From an uncultured Chloroflexota bacterium (GTDB lineage: Bacteria > Chloroflexota > Dehalococcoidia > Lucifugimonadales > CAJWER01): a stretch of 15,896 bases of DNA. Below, piece after piece: positions 1-6,735 of this stretch. Made by a program: the position numbers and the translations under genes. The stretch spans positions 1 to 15,896 of the forward strand of contig CAJWER010000045.1 in assembly GCA_913030785.1 (NCBI GenBank). Direction: 5' to 3'. A model generated the notes under the pieces. It ran no database searches. It saw only the letters and a list, made by a program, of their open reading frames with translations, and was not told the origin of the DNA. Numbering within the stretch: the first letter of the stretch is position 1; the number at the start of each line of letters is the position of its first letter.

Positions 1-706
1 GTAGGCGACGGACGGTGAGCCATAGGAAGCCGGCGGTCACCAGGGCTGCGCCGACGATCGCCGCTGGGAACTCGATGACAGATTCTTCCAGGGCACTCAT
101 GCCGGTCTCGTCCATGCCGAACATGATGGACAGCGTGTAGGCCCTGATGCTGAGGTATCGCACCCCGGAGAGAAACCCGCTGATGATGCCTTCCCACAGG
201 AAGACATAGACGAGGGCAAAACCCAGAGCGTGGCTGGAGATCAGTCCGGCCCAGGTGAATACGGCTGAGTATGCCACCACCCCCAGGAACACCGCTAAGC
301 CGACGGCCACCGCCGTCTGAGCCTCCACGCCGAGGGCCACAGACACCACAGCTACGCTACTGGCGGCCATCAGCGGCCCGGCCACGATGACTGTAGCCAG
401 CAACTTTGGAAGCGCAACAAAGATCCGGCGAACGGGCTTTAGTAACAGATAGCTGAGGGTCCGGTCTTCGAGTTCGTTCCCGAAGGCTGCCGTGGCCAGA
501 GTCATGGCGACAATCGGCATTATCGCGGCCACGATCATGCCACCGAGCATGCCTTGGACGAAATCGTCCTGGGCTGATTCGTCGTCGCCGCCCAACACAC
601 GGACCAGCACAGTGATGACGACTGGCAGAGAAGCCAGGAAGAAGATTATCAGCAGCCGCCACCGTCCGGCTAGCTGTCGCAGCGATAGCTCGAGAATTGG
701 GACCAT
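1..706 (-). CDS. ABC-2 type transporter permease, C-terminus off left edge
   Basis: This is the membrane subunit of an ABC transporter in the cytoplasmic membrane. 235 codons are visible from ATG at 706, and the frame is still open at base 1. Hydrophobic segments lie at about residues 18-37, 55-77, 100-125, 132-156, 160-180 and 214-231, the usual ABC-2 layout. Residues 78-91 (NELEDRTLSYLLLK then P) form the Glu/Asp...Pro cytoplasmic motif after the second helix, as in bacitracin/polyketide-type exporters. The ATG directly abuts the TAG of the upstream ATPase gene (stop 709-707), so translation is almost certainly coupled. It is the fourth and last visible gene of an ATPase-permease-ATPase-permease operon and presumably partners the ATPase at 707-1642. 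The substrate cannot be told from the sequence. Confidence 0.85.
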   Translation of the reverse strand, partial: MVPILELSLRQLAGRWRLLIIFFLASLPVVITVLVRVLGGDDESAQDDFVQGMLGGMIVAAIMPIVAMTLATAAFGNELEDRTLSYLLLKPVRRIFVALPKLLATVIVAGPLMAASSVAVVSVALGVEAQTAVAVGLAVFLGVVAYSAVFTWAGLISSHALGFALVYVFLWEGIISGFLSGVRYLSIRAYTLSIMFGMDETGMSALEESVIEFPAAIVGAALVTAGFLWLTVRRL

Positions 707-1642
707 CTATTGCTCCACAACGTAGCTGAACACGCTCTCCAGAGAGTCGTCCAGCGGCTCCACTCTCATGAGGCGAATACCAGATTCCTTGGCGATTCTT
801 GGGATGGACCTCTGGAGTGCGGACACGTTCCGGCTAAGGACCGCTATCGCGCCTTCACGATCCAGAGATACTGACTCCACCTCTTCCATCTGGACGAGGG
901 CCGCCGCCATTTCTCTTGGCCTGTCGGAGACGACTCGGACGTTATAGGGCTGCTCGTCGAGCTTCTCACGGATTGCACGGAAGTCGCCTGTAGCTGCGAT
1001 TTTGCCGCTAACCATGAGCAAATGGCGATCCGCCAGCGTCTCGACCTCTTCGAGTATGTGTGACGAGATGAGTATTGCTCGCCCCTCAGCGACCAGTTCG
1101 CGCATGAGTCTGTGGAACTCGATTCGCTGCCTGGGGTCGGTGCCATTCAGCGGTTCATCCAGCAACAGCAGCTCCGGGTCGTGTACGAGCGTCGCCGCGA
1201 GCCTCATGCGCTGGCGCATCCCCCGCGAGTATGTGCCGAGGGAGCGGTGCTGCACGTCTACGAGGCCGACTCGCTCTATCGCCAGGTCCACTGCCGGTCC
1301 GATAGGATCCAACTCGTGCAGTCGAGCCGCGAACTCCACAAAGCGACGCCCCGTGTAGAATCCGTAAACGTCCTCATGCTCGGACATGACGCCCAGATGG
1401 CGGTAGAGGTCGAGGTTGTTACGGACAGGACCGCCGAGAACCTCTACCTCACCTTCGGAGGGTGTCGCGAGGCCTGCGATCATGTGCATGATCGTTGTCT
1501 TGCCGGCGCCGTTGGGTCCCAGCAGGGTCGTGATTCCGGGATATACCTTGAAGGACACATCGTTGACTGCGACGACGCTACCGAACCATTTTGAGACGCT
1601 ATTCAGGGATATTACTGGCTGTATTTCAGTAGCTGGATTCAT
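707..1642 (-). CDS. ABC transporter ATP-binding protein
   Basis: This is the cytoplasmic ATPase that would drive the ABC-2 permease encoded just downstream. The 311-residue protein has Walker A GPNGAGKTT at 42-50, signature YSRGMRQR at 138-145, Walker B LLLLDEP at 158-164 and the switch His at 195 (SSH). The C-terminal roughly 90 residues form the accessory domain common in ABC-2 exporter ATPases. The D-loop is unusual: LNGTDPRQR instead of the common TAGLDP. I chose the ATG at 1642 over the in-frame ATG at 1666 because it makes an ATGA overlap with the upstream stop and has AGGAAG eight bases before it. The longer start would overlap the upstream gene by 28 bases. The exported substrate is unknown. 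Confidence 0.9.
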   Translation of the reverse strand: MNPATEIQPVISLNSVSKWFGSVVAVNDVSFKVYPGITTLLGPNGAGKTTIMHMIAGLATPSEGEVEVLGGPVRNNLDLYRHLGVMSEHEDVYGFYTGRRFVEFAARLHELDPIGPAVDLAIERVGLVDVQHRSLGTYSRGMRQRMRLAATLVHDPELLLLDEPLNGTDPRQRIEFHRLMRELVAEGRAILISSHILEEVETLADRHLLMVSGKIAATGDFRAIREKLDEQPYNVRVVSDRPREMAAALVQMEEVESVSLDREGAIAVLSRNVSALQRSIPRIAKESGIRLMRVEPLDDSLESVFSYVVEQ

Positions 1643-2610
1643 ATCTGAATCTTCCTGTAGCGCCACACGAGAACGGCGGCCGGGCCCAGTGTGAGGAGGA
1701 AATATACTCCGATGGGGATTCCTATGGGCAGCTCAGCCACGGCCTGGTATGACGGATCGCTGTTCACCTCGTCAAAAATCCAATCACTGATATAGATTGG
1801 CGCCCCACCCAGGTTGATGAGACCGAACCACTTTGCGTGTTCGCCGGTCACCGGCTCGCATTCCTCACTCGTTACTGTGACCTGCCGGCCGCCACTGCTG
1901 TCCGTGATTTCGACGCGCTCCTCGTGATCAGGGCATTCGGTCAGGGCGCTTGCGGTCGCCAATGAAATGATGAATAGGCCGATGACGAAGCCAGCGGCGA
2001 ATGCGCGACGGGTAGTAAAGGCGGAAACGGCGAGCGGGATGGTGGTAGTAAACGCGGCCACTGCCAGGCCTGCCGCGAGGAATCTTGGTGCATCGCGCCA
2101 GTTGTCGCGTAGATAATCAATCGGCTCAGGGGCTGCGAAGATGGATCCGACGAACAGAACGATCTGCCCTGAGTAGACCAGTGCCAGCGTGATCGTGAAA
2201 AACGCGAGCCAGCGGCCTATGACGTAATCATCGGAGGTCAGCGGCCGGACCAGGTAGAGGTGGAGCACGCGGTCGCGCCGGTCGGGGCAAAGTAGCTCGG
2301 GTGCAATGATCGCCGAGAATATTAGCACCAGAATCGATACGAGTTGGTAGTAGTCGGCGTGGCCCGGGACTTGCGATCCTGCTCCTAGTTCTTCCGCAGT
2401 CGACGCGATCAGTACGAACACGACGGCCGGGGTCATTACCGATGCGAACAGGAGCAGCGGCAGTATTTTGGCGCGGGTGCTGCGGCCAAGGCCCAGGGCG
2501 GTGCGGACGCCGTTGGTCCAAAGAGCCTTGCGGGCGCGCATTCGGCCCTCGCGAGGGCCGTCGTAGTGCTGATAACCTAGGTCGAATACCTCGGCGTTTG
2601 ATTGTGTCAT
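1639..2610 (-). CDS. ABC-2 type transporter permease
   Basis: This is a 323-residue integral membrane subunit. An N-terminal cytoplasmic stretch (1-48) is followed by hydrophobic segments at about 49-69, 88-107, 132-157, 177-197, 203-222 and 297-316. The cytoplasmic motif CPDRRDRVLHLYLVRPLTSD (108-127) matches the conserved loop of ABC-2 permeases that faces the ATPase. A hydrophilic loop at about 223-296 lies before the last helix and, by topology, faces outside. It holds two Cys (226 and 251) that could form a disulfide. Start ATGA (2610-2607) overlaps the stop of the ATPase gene upstream, and the 3' end overlaps the next ATPase start the same way. No strong Shine-Dalgarno sequence is visible, so translational coupling is likely. 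It probably pairs with the ATPase at 2607-3509. Confidence 0.85.
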   Translation of the reverse strand: MTQSNAEVFDLGYQHYDGPREGRMRARKALWTNGVRTALGLGRSTRAKILPLLLFASVMTPAVVFVLIASTAEELGAGSQVPGHADYYQLVSILVLIFSAIIAPELLCPDRRDRVLHLYLVRPLTSDDYVIGRWLAFFTITLALVYSGQIVLFVGSIFAAPEPIDYLRDNWRDAPRFLAAGLAVAAFTTTIPLAVSAFTTRRAFAAGFVIGLFIISLATASALTECPDHEERVEITDSSGGRQVTVTSEECEPVTGEHAKWFGLINLGGAPIYISDWIFDEVNSDPSYQAVAELPIGIPIGVYFLLTLGPAAVLVWRYRKIQI

Positions 2611-3509
2611 TCGCTGTTGTTCTCGAATATCTCTGTCAGCTTGTGGCGCCGCGGGGCCATGCGTCGGAGGCGCGCATCGACCTCGACGATGGCGTCTCGA
2701 ATCTCGTCGTACTGCTCGTCGCTGGCGTCCTCCACTACGACTGACGCCCCGTCGATGGACGGCTCCATGCCACGTCGTTTGAGCGACAAGACCAGCTCGT
2801 CACGGCGGTCGTCGACATCGATGTAAAGGGTCTGGGTCTCCCTCGTGAACTGGGCGACGTCCCCCTCTTCCGTGACGTGGCCGCCGTCCAGTAGGATGAC
2901 GCGGTCGCATGTGCGCTCCACGTCGCCCATCAGGTGAGAAGAGAGCACGATGCTAATTCCGAAGTCCTTGCCGGTGCGCCGGATCAGGACCAGCATCTCC
3001 TCGCGTCCCGCCGGGTCGAGGCCGGCGGTGGGCTCGTCCAGTAGGACGAGGACAGGGTCGTGTACCAGGGCCTGGGCCAGCTTGACACGCTGCTGCATGC
3101 CCGTCGAGTACTCGCCGATGGAGCGGTAGCGCTCCTCGTCCAAGCCCACGTGTCGCAGAACGTCTGCGGCGCGGGTCCTGGCATGGGACGGGGGCAGGCC
3201 GCTTACCTGGGCCATGTGGGTCAGAAATTCCGCTGCGGTGACCGAGCCCGGCAGGCAGTCGTGCTCTGGCATATACCCGAGCCGGCTGCGCGACTCCACC
3301 GATTTGTAGGGCTTTTCGCCCATGACTTCCGCCGAGCCCGAGGTCGGCTTGATGAGCCCAAGGAACAGCTTGATGGCTGTGCTTTTGCCTGCGCCGTTGG
3401 GACCGAGCAGGCCGGTTATGCCGCTATCCACCTGGAAAGAGACCGACTGCAGCGCGGTGGTTGAACCGTATATTTTGGTCAGACCGCTTGCTTGGAGAAG
3501 GGGAGGCAT
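2607..3509 (-). CDS. ABC transporter ATP-binding protein (first gene of operon)
   Basis: This is a 300-residue cytoplasmic ABC ATPase. Walker A GPNGAGKST is at 36-44, signature YSTGMQQR at 135-142, Walker B LVLLDEP at 155-161 followed by TAGLDP, and the switch His at 193. The Q-loop position is Glu (MPEH, 81-84), which is common in exporter ATPases of this class. Residues from about 215 form the small regulatory C-terminal domain. The ATG at 3509 places the ABC fold at the normal distance from the N-terminus, and no earlier Met fits. There is no Shine-Dalgarno sequence before it, only a -10-like box seven bases upstream, so the mRNA may be leaderless. It starts the four-gene transporter operon running to the left edge. 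Confidence 0.92.
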   Translation of the reverse strand: MPPLLQASGLTKIYGSTTALQSVSFQVDSGITGLLGPNGAGKSTAIKLFLGLIKPTSGSAEVMGEKPYKSVESRSRLGYMPEHDCLPGSVTAAEFLTHMAQVSGLPPSHARTRAADVLRHVGLDEERYRSIGEYSTGMQQRVKLAQALVHDPVLVLLDEPTAGLDPAGREEMLVLIRRTGKDFGISIVLSSHLMGDVERTCDRVILLDGGHVTEEGDVAQFTRETQTLYIDVDDRRDELVLSLKRRGMEPSIDGASVVVEDASDEQYDEIRDAIVEVDARLRRMAPRRHKLTEIFENNSE

Positions 3510-3516
3510 TGGGCGC

Positions 3517-3547
3517 AGTATAGTCCACGGAAGCTGCTACGTGTCTT
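3517..3547 (-). promoter_or_regulatory. Candidate promoter of the ABC operon, possibly leaderless
   Basis: On the minus strand TATACT (3522-3517) matches the -10 consensus at 5 of 6 positions. It ends seven bases before the ATG at 3509. A weak AAGACA -35-like hexamer (3547-3542) sits 19 bases upstream, longer than ideal. With normal spacing, transcription would begin at or within a base or two of the ATG, and no ribosome binding site precedes it. Promoter activity is inferred. Confidence 0.42.
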
Positions 3548-3635
3548 TTCGGGGCGACGAGACGATCTTATTCTGCACGCCTCGCTGGGGGTATCGACTA
3601 TATGGGTGATTCGCCCTAGCCCATTCAGCGGGCTG

Positions 3636-3662
3636 GTGCTGCGCACGCTGGGTCGGGCGGGG
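3636..3662 (+). repeat. Dispersed GC-rich repeat, copy A
   Basis: The 27-bp unit begins with the core GTGCTGCGCACGCT (3636-3649) and runs through a G-rich tail. It matches the reverse complement of copy C (3787-3813) at 24 of 27 positions. The core is itself almost a hairpin (GTGC-TGC-GCAC). Confidence 0.75.
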
Positions 3663-3733
3663 TTGGTGAATCCCAGGGGATTGGCGTCTGCGCAAACCTC
3701 TCGAACCGTCATTCAGCTTCGCGGGATGCCCAG

Positions 3734-3813
3734 CCCCGACCAACTAAGCGTGCGCAGCACATTTTCACCGATTGGGCATGCCTAACCCCCGCCCAACTAA
3801 GCGTGCGCAGCAC
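3734..3813 (-). repeat. Dispersed GC-rich repeat, copies B and C in tandem
   Basis: There are two direct copies on the minus strand, at 3734-3760 and 3787-3813, with a period of 53 bp. They match at 26 of 27 positions (one A/C difference, at 3739 versus 3792). Both start with GTGCTGCGCACGCTTAGTTG when read on the minus strand. They are opposite in orientation to copy A, and to copy D beyond the sulfatase-fold gene. Confidence 0.8.
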
Positions 3814-3897
3814 CAGCACGTTGTGGGGGGATGGGATCGCTGGTACGCTTCGGGCGGCGCTGTAGTTGGCGCTAGTAACCCCGCTTTGAGGTGACAG

Positions 3898-5289
3898 ATG
3901 AACGTAATCTGGATTGTTGCTGACACGTTTCGCCAGGACCATCTGGGCGCCTATGGCAAGGCGCCGGTCATGACCCCATCTCTAGACGCGTTGGCCGCGA
4001 AGTCTACCCGGTTCAACAGGCACTATGCGGCTGGTTTCCCTACGATGCCAACCCGAGCCGATCATGCGACGGGTCGGTGGACGATGTCGTATATGGGCTG
4101 GGAGCCCCTGCCGGTGGATTCGATAACACTTGCCGAGACTCTGGCGGCCGATGGGGTTCATACTGCTGCGATGGTGGATACGCCGTTCTACCTGCGCGGT
4201 GGTATGAACTATGACCAGGGCTTCCAGACGTTTTCGATGCACTCGGGCCAGGAGGGCTCGGTGACGCGGCTCATCGAGACGCATCATCACGAGTCCCGCG
4301 ATATCAAGGCGGCCTGGCGTTATGAAGGGGACCGCAATGTGGCGCAGACCGTCACGGGCGCCATGCAGTGGTTGCAGGGACATCACAAGGAGGAGTTCTT
4401 CCTCTATATCGACACGTGGGATCCCCACGAGCCGTGGGACGCTCCGTCCTATTACACCGAGCTGTACATGCCGGACTACGACGGTGAGGTCGTGCAGCCC
4501 ATCTATGGCCACTGGCAGGATGCGCCGGGTTACACCGATGCAAGGGTGCGAAAGGCTCTGGCCTCGTACAGGGGCGAGGTTACGATGGTCGACACCTGGG
4601 TGGGCTACCTGCTGAGGATGGTCGAGAACATGGGGCTGATGGAGAATACCGCGATCATCTTTACGTCGGATCACGGATTCTACTTCGGTGAGCACGATGG
4701 GCTCTTTGGCAAGCTTACGTTTGACAAGGGACCGGACGGCGCACTGTTCAAGCATGGCGATGCGAACGCACGCTGGGACTTCTCGCCACTCTATGAGGAG
4801 ATAGTGCTGCTGCCGCTGCTGGTCTACGTACCGGGCGCAGATCCAGGCGTCTACGGAGGACTTACTTCTGCCGTGGATGTTATGCCGACCGTTCTGGAGA
4901 TGATGGATAGGCCGGTTCCGGAGTGGGTCGAGGGGATTTCAATGCTGCCCGGGGTCCACGACCGCTCGGCTCCGGGTCGTGATTTCACCGTATCGACCGT
5001 TCCGTTCGCCAATCCGGGCGACCCGGTGCGATCGGTGGACAATATCCGGAGACAGCTGGGACGCGCTCCGGTAACGACTGTTACTACCGACGAGTGGTCG
5101 CTCCTGTACAGCGTGGATGAGGGTGCGTCGCAGTTGTATCATCTGCCGACTGACCCGAACCAGACGAACGACCTGATTTCGGGCAAGGGTGACATTGCCG
5201 GCGATGTCCACCAGAGCCTGATCAAGTTCATGAGCGAGACCCGTGTGCCAGAGGGCCTGGTCAAGCCGAGATCAAGCCTCCTCCTATAA
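3898..5289 (+). CDS. Sulfatase-fold (alkaline phosphatase superfamily) hydrolase with Thr at the catalytic position
   Basis: This 463-residue protein has the sulfatase/phosphodiesterase layout. N-terminal IVADTFRQDHLGAYG (6-20) gives metal ligands D9 and probably D14. A PTMPTRADHATGR stretch (48-60) corresponds to the sulfatase signature C/S-x-P-x-R. H177 lies in DPHEPW, the metal-binding SDHG is at 257-260, and GEHDGLFGK (264-272) supplies the usual Lys. The position normally occupied by the Cys converted to formylglycine is Thr49 (codon 4042-4044). Thr is the nucleophile in nucleotide pyrophosphatase/phosphodiesterases of the same superfamily, so a phosphodiester or phosphonate ester may be the substrate instead of a sulfate ester. 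There is no signal peptide, so it is probably cytoplasmic. The start is supported by GAGGTG ending four bases before the ATG. The Asp-box gene follows on the same strand. Confidence 0.85.
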   Translation: MNVIWIVADTFRQDHLGAYGKAPVMTPSLDALAAKSTRFNRHYAAGFPTMPTRADHATGRWTMSYMGWEPLPVDSITLAETLAADGVHTAAMVDTPFYLRGGMNYDQGFQTFSMHSGQEGSVTRLIETHHHESRDIKAAWRYEGDRNVAQTVTGAMQWLQGHHKEEFFLYIDTWDPHEPWDAPSYYTELYMPDYDGEVVQPIYGHWQDAPGYTDARVRKALASYRGEVTMVDTWVGYLLRMVENMGLMENTAIIFTSDHGFYFGEHDGLFGKLTFDKGPDGALFKHGDANARWDFSPLYEEIVLLPLLVYVPGADPGVYGGLTSAVDVMPTVLEMMDRPVPEWVEGISMLPGVHDRSAPGRDFTVSTVPFANPGDPVRSVDNIRRQLGRAPVTTVTTDEWSLLYSVDEGASQLYHLPTDPNQTNDLISGKGDIAGDVHQSLIKFMSETRVPEGLVKPRSSLLL

Positions 5290-5297
5290 GTGCTGCG

Positions 5298-5324
5298 GTG
5301 CTGCGCACGCTGGGTAGGCTCGCG
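5298..5324 (+). repeat. Dispersed GC-rich repeat, copy D (diverged)
   Basis: The 14-bp core GTGCTGCGCACGCT (5298-5311) is identical to copies A-C, and GGGT follows as in copy A. The tail then diverges. It starts nine bases after the stop codon of the sulfatase-fold gene. It is inverted relative to copies B and C on the other side of that gene. Confidence 0.7.
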
Positions 5325-5386
5325 CCAGGGGGGGGTGCGTACGCGACCGGGGGTGCTGCACGATTGGGCTTGCAGATGGGCGGTGG

Positions 5387-5463
5387 TTCGACGGGCTCAC
5401 CATGAGCGGAAGACGGCAGCGCACCATGAAGGCCTGTCCTCCGCTCACCCTGAGCCTGTCGAA
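5387..5463. repeat. Nested inverted repeat, intergenic
   Basis: The 28-base arms 5387-5414 and 5436-5463 pair at 23 of 28 positions around a 21-base loop. Each arm also contains its own small hairpin, GCTCA-NNN-TGAGC (spacer CCA in the left arm, GGG in the right-arm complement). The mismatches fall mainly in those three-base spacers. The CTGAGCCTGTCGAAGG-type sequence resembles a short palindromic repeat that I recall from many unrelated environmental bacterial genomes. It lies in the 230-bp gap between the sulfatase-fold and Asp-box genes; no gene is seen in that gap. Confidence 0.75.
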
Positions 5464-5480
5464 GGGCCTCGCCGCGGTTG

Positions 5481-5486
5481 TAGAAT
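5481..5486 (+). promoter_or_regulatory. Possible -10 element for the Asp-box gene
   Basis: TAGAAT (5 of 6 to TATAAT) lies 33 bases before the ATG at 5520. No convincing -35 is visible; the region where it should be overlaps the right arm of the inverted repeat. GAGGAAA at 5508-5514 is the ribosome binding site. Confidence 0.3.
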
Positions 5487-5519
5487 TGCGCTCCAAACTC
5501 GTACCTGAGGAAAAAGAAC

Positions 5520-6650
5520 ATGCAGATTGTGGCTGATGGTGTTATCTGGGATGGCAATGATGCTCCCATCGAGCACAGGACGTGCGTACGAACCAATGTC
5601 TCGTTGGCCAGTGACGGCACCCTGTACGTTGCGTTCCGGTGGGGCAGCGCTCGCGAGTCGCTTGACGGCCACGAGGGCCTCATGGCCAGCGTCGATATGG
5701 GGGAGACGTGGGAGGTGCGCTTCGACGGCTGCGGCATGGGTTCCTGGGATGGGGTTCCGGGAGAGGTCAAAGGGTTCGAGACGTTTGAGACGGCGCCTGG
5801 CGAACTGTTGGGGACGGGGTTGTGGTCGGACGCGTCCGACCCGGATGCGCCATTTATCCACCCTGAAACACAGGGCCTGCTGCCGATGCGCATCTTTCAT
5901 ACTGATTCCTCGGACGGAGGCCGCACGTGGGGGCCGCGACGCAGGATCGAGACGCCGCCATATCCGGGTTCGCCCTGTAGCCACGTAGTCCGGCTTTCCA
6001 ATGGGTCCCTTGCTCAGCCGTACGAGTATTGGAAGGTATATGAGGATCCGTCGCCCGCCCGTCCTGGCGCAAGGATCCTGTTGTCTCATGACGATGGGGC
6101 CACGTGGGATGAGGATGTGCTCGTTGCAGAGCACCCAGACAATGCACTGTACTACTGGGACCAGCGCATCGACGTTCACCCTGAGACGGGTCAGCTAGTT
6201 GCCATGTTCTGGACCCACAGCCCTGTTACAGGCGAGGTGCAGGAAGTGCATGTCGCCTGGGGCAGCCCGGATGGCCGCTCGTGGTCTATCCCGCAGGGCA
6301 CGGGACTGCCGGGCCAACACTGCCAGGGTGTGCCGCTGGGAGGGGACCGGCTGCTGGCGATCTACTCTCGGCGAAGTGATCCGCCGGGAATCGTGGCGTC
6401 CATCAGTGAGGACTTCGGGCATACGTGGGATCGTGCCAAGGACCTGAACGTCTACGACAGTGGGGTCGGGACGGAGTCGGGGGCCAGTGGATCGAGGGAG
6501 CAGGCCGACCTGTGGGCTGACATGGTCGCATGGAGGTTCGGACATCCGCGGGGTGTAATGCTGCCGAACGGTGAGGCGTTTGTCGTTTACTACGGAGGTG
6601 ACGACACGGTCAAAAGCGCTCGTTGGGCAAGGATCTCGCCAGGGTCTTAG
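5520..6650 (+). CDS. Asp-box (BNR repeat) sialidase-like beta-propeller protein
   Basis: This 376-residue protein carries repeated Asp-boxes (S-x-D-x-G-x-T-W): SVDMGETW 57-64, SSDGGRTW 130-137, SHDDGATW 189-196 and SEDFGHTW 296-303. A degenerate SPDGRSW is at 249-255. The spacing fits a six-bladed beta-propeller of the exo-sialidase type. Asp-boxes are structural, so sialidase activity is not proved. Several Arg residues (R20, R24, R216, R284) could form part of an arginine triad, but I cannot assign them. No signal peptide or membrane segment is visible, which suggests a cytoplasmic enzyme. The start has GAGGAAA six bases upstream. It is probably functionally linked to the sulfatase-fold gene upstream, although a 230-bp repeat-containing gap separates them. 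A double hairpin/terminator follows the stop. Confidence 0.82.
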   Translation: MQIVADGVIWDGNDAPIEHRTCVRTNVSLASDGTLYVAFRWGSARESLDGHEGLMASVDMGETWEVRFDGCGMGSWDGVPGEVKGFETFETAPGELLGTGLWSDASDPDAPFIHPETQGLLPMRIFHTDSSDGGRTWGPRRRIETPPYPGSPCSHVVRLSNGSLAQPYEYWKVYEDPSPARPGARILLSHDDGATWDEDVLVAEHPDNALYYWDQRIDVHPETGQLVAMFWTHSPVTGEVQEVHVAWGSPDGRSWSIPQGTGLPGQHCQGVPLGGDRLLAIYSRRSDPPGIVASISEDFGHTWDRAKDLNVYDSGVGTESGASGSREQADLWADMVAWRFGHPRGVMLPNGEAFVVYYGGDDTVKSARWARISPGS

Positions 6651-6652
6651 AA

Positions 6653-6685
6653 AAAGGGGAGTGCAGAGGGGCCGCGCCCCTTTGC
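6653..6685. other. GC-rich hairpin after the Asp-box gene
   Basis: AGGGGC (6667-6672) pairs with GCCCCT (6676-6681) around a CGC loop, and GCA/TGC extend the stem to 6663-6685. An alternative pairing of AAAGGGG (6653-6659) with CCCCTTT (6677-6683) is also possible. On the minus strand the hairpin is followed, after seven bases, by a run of five T (6655-6651). It may therefore help end the FAH operon arriving from the right. Confidence 0.55.
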
Positions 6686-6698
6686 ATCTTGAAGTCTT

Positions 6699-6732
6699 AC
6701 ACCTGGGGGGCACGTGCCCCCCAGGTGTTTTT
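6699..6732 (+). terminator. Perfect 30-bp palindrome with T-run: rho-independent terminator
   Basis: The 15-base arms 6699-6713 and 6714-6728 are perfectly complementary, centred on CACGTG, with six G:C pairs in a row in the stem. Five T (6728-6732) follow on the plus strand. It lies 48 bases after the stop of the Asp-box gene and a few bases before the end of the converging FAH gene. The minus-strand exit has no T-run, so it should work mainly for plus-strand transcripts. Confidence 0.75.
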
Positions 6733-6735
6733 GAT

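Larger units (their letters stand above)
3510..3897. other. 388-bp intergenic region between divergent operons
   Basis: No credible coding sequence is seen here; the short ORFs overlap the repeats and show no family resemblance. It holds the candidate ABC-operon promoter at its left end and three copies of a GC-rich repeat (one at 3636-3662 on plus, two in tandem at 3734-3813 on minus). It also holds a small palindrome AATCCC-AG-GGGATT at 3669-3682 and an 8-bp palindrome GGCATGCC at 3775-3782. At the right end GAGGTG (3888-3893) is a good ribosome binding site for the sulfatase-fold gene. A weak plus-strand promoter guess is TTGTGG (3821) with TACGCT (3844) at 17-base spacing. Confidence 0.6.

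Noticed and set aside
357..662. Minus-strand ORF of 101 codons at the left end
   Set aside because: It is a different frame from the ABC-2 permease that runs open from 706 to the window edge with membrane helices.
3734..3813. CRISPR-like pair of 27-bp repeats with a 26-bp spacer
   Set aside because: There are only two tandem copies, other copies are dispersed in both orientations, and there are no cas genes.
3982..4755. Long minus-strand open frame (257 codons) inside the sulfatase-fold gene
   Set aside because: It is antisense to a gene with clear catalytic motifs, has no family resemblance and is Arg/His-rich, as expected of a shadow frame in GC-rich DNA.
5445..6713. Minus-strand open frames of 244 and 172 codons across the Asp-box gene
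   Set aside because: They are shadows of the Asp-box gene, whose repeats fix the coding strand. One also runs into the intergenic inverted repeat.
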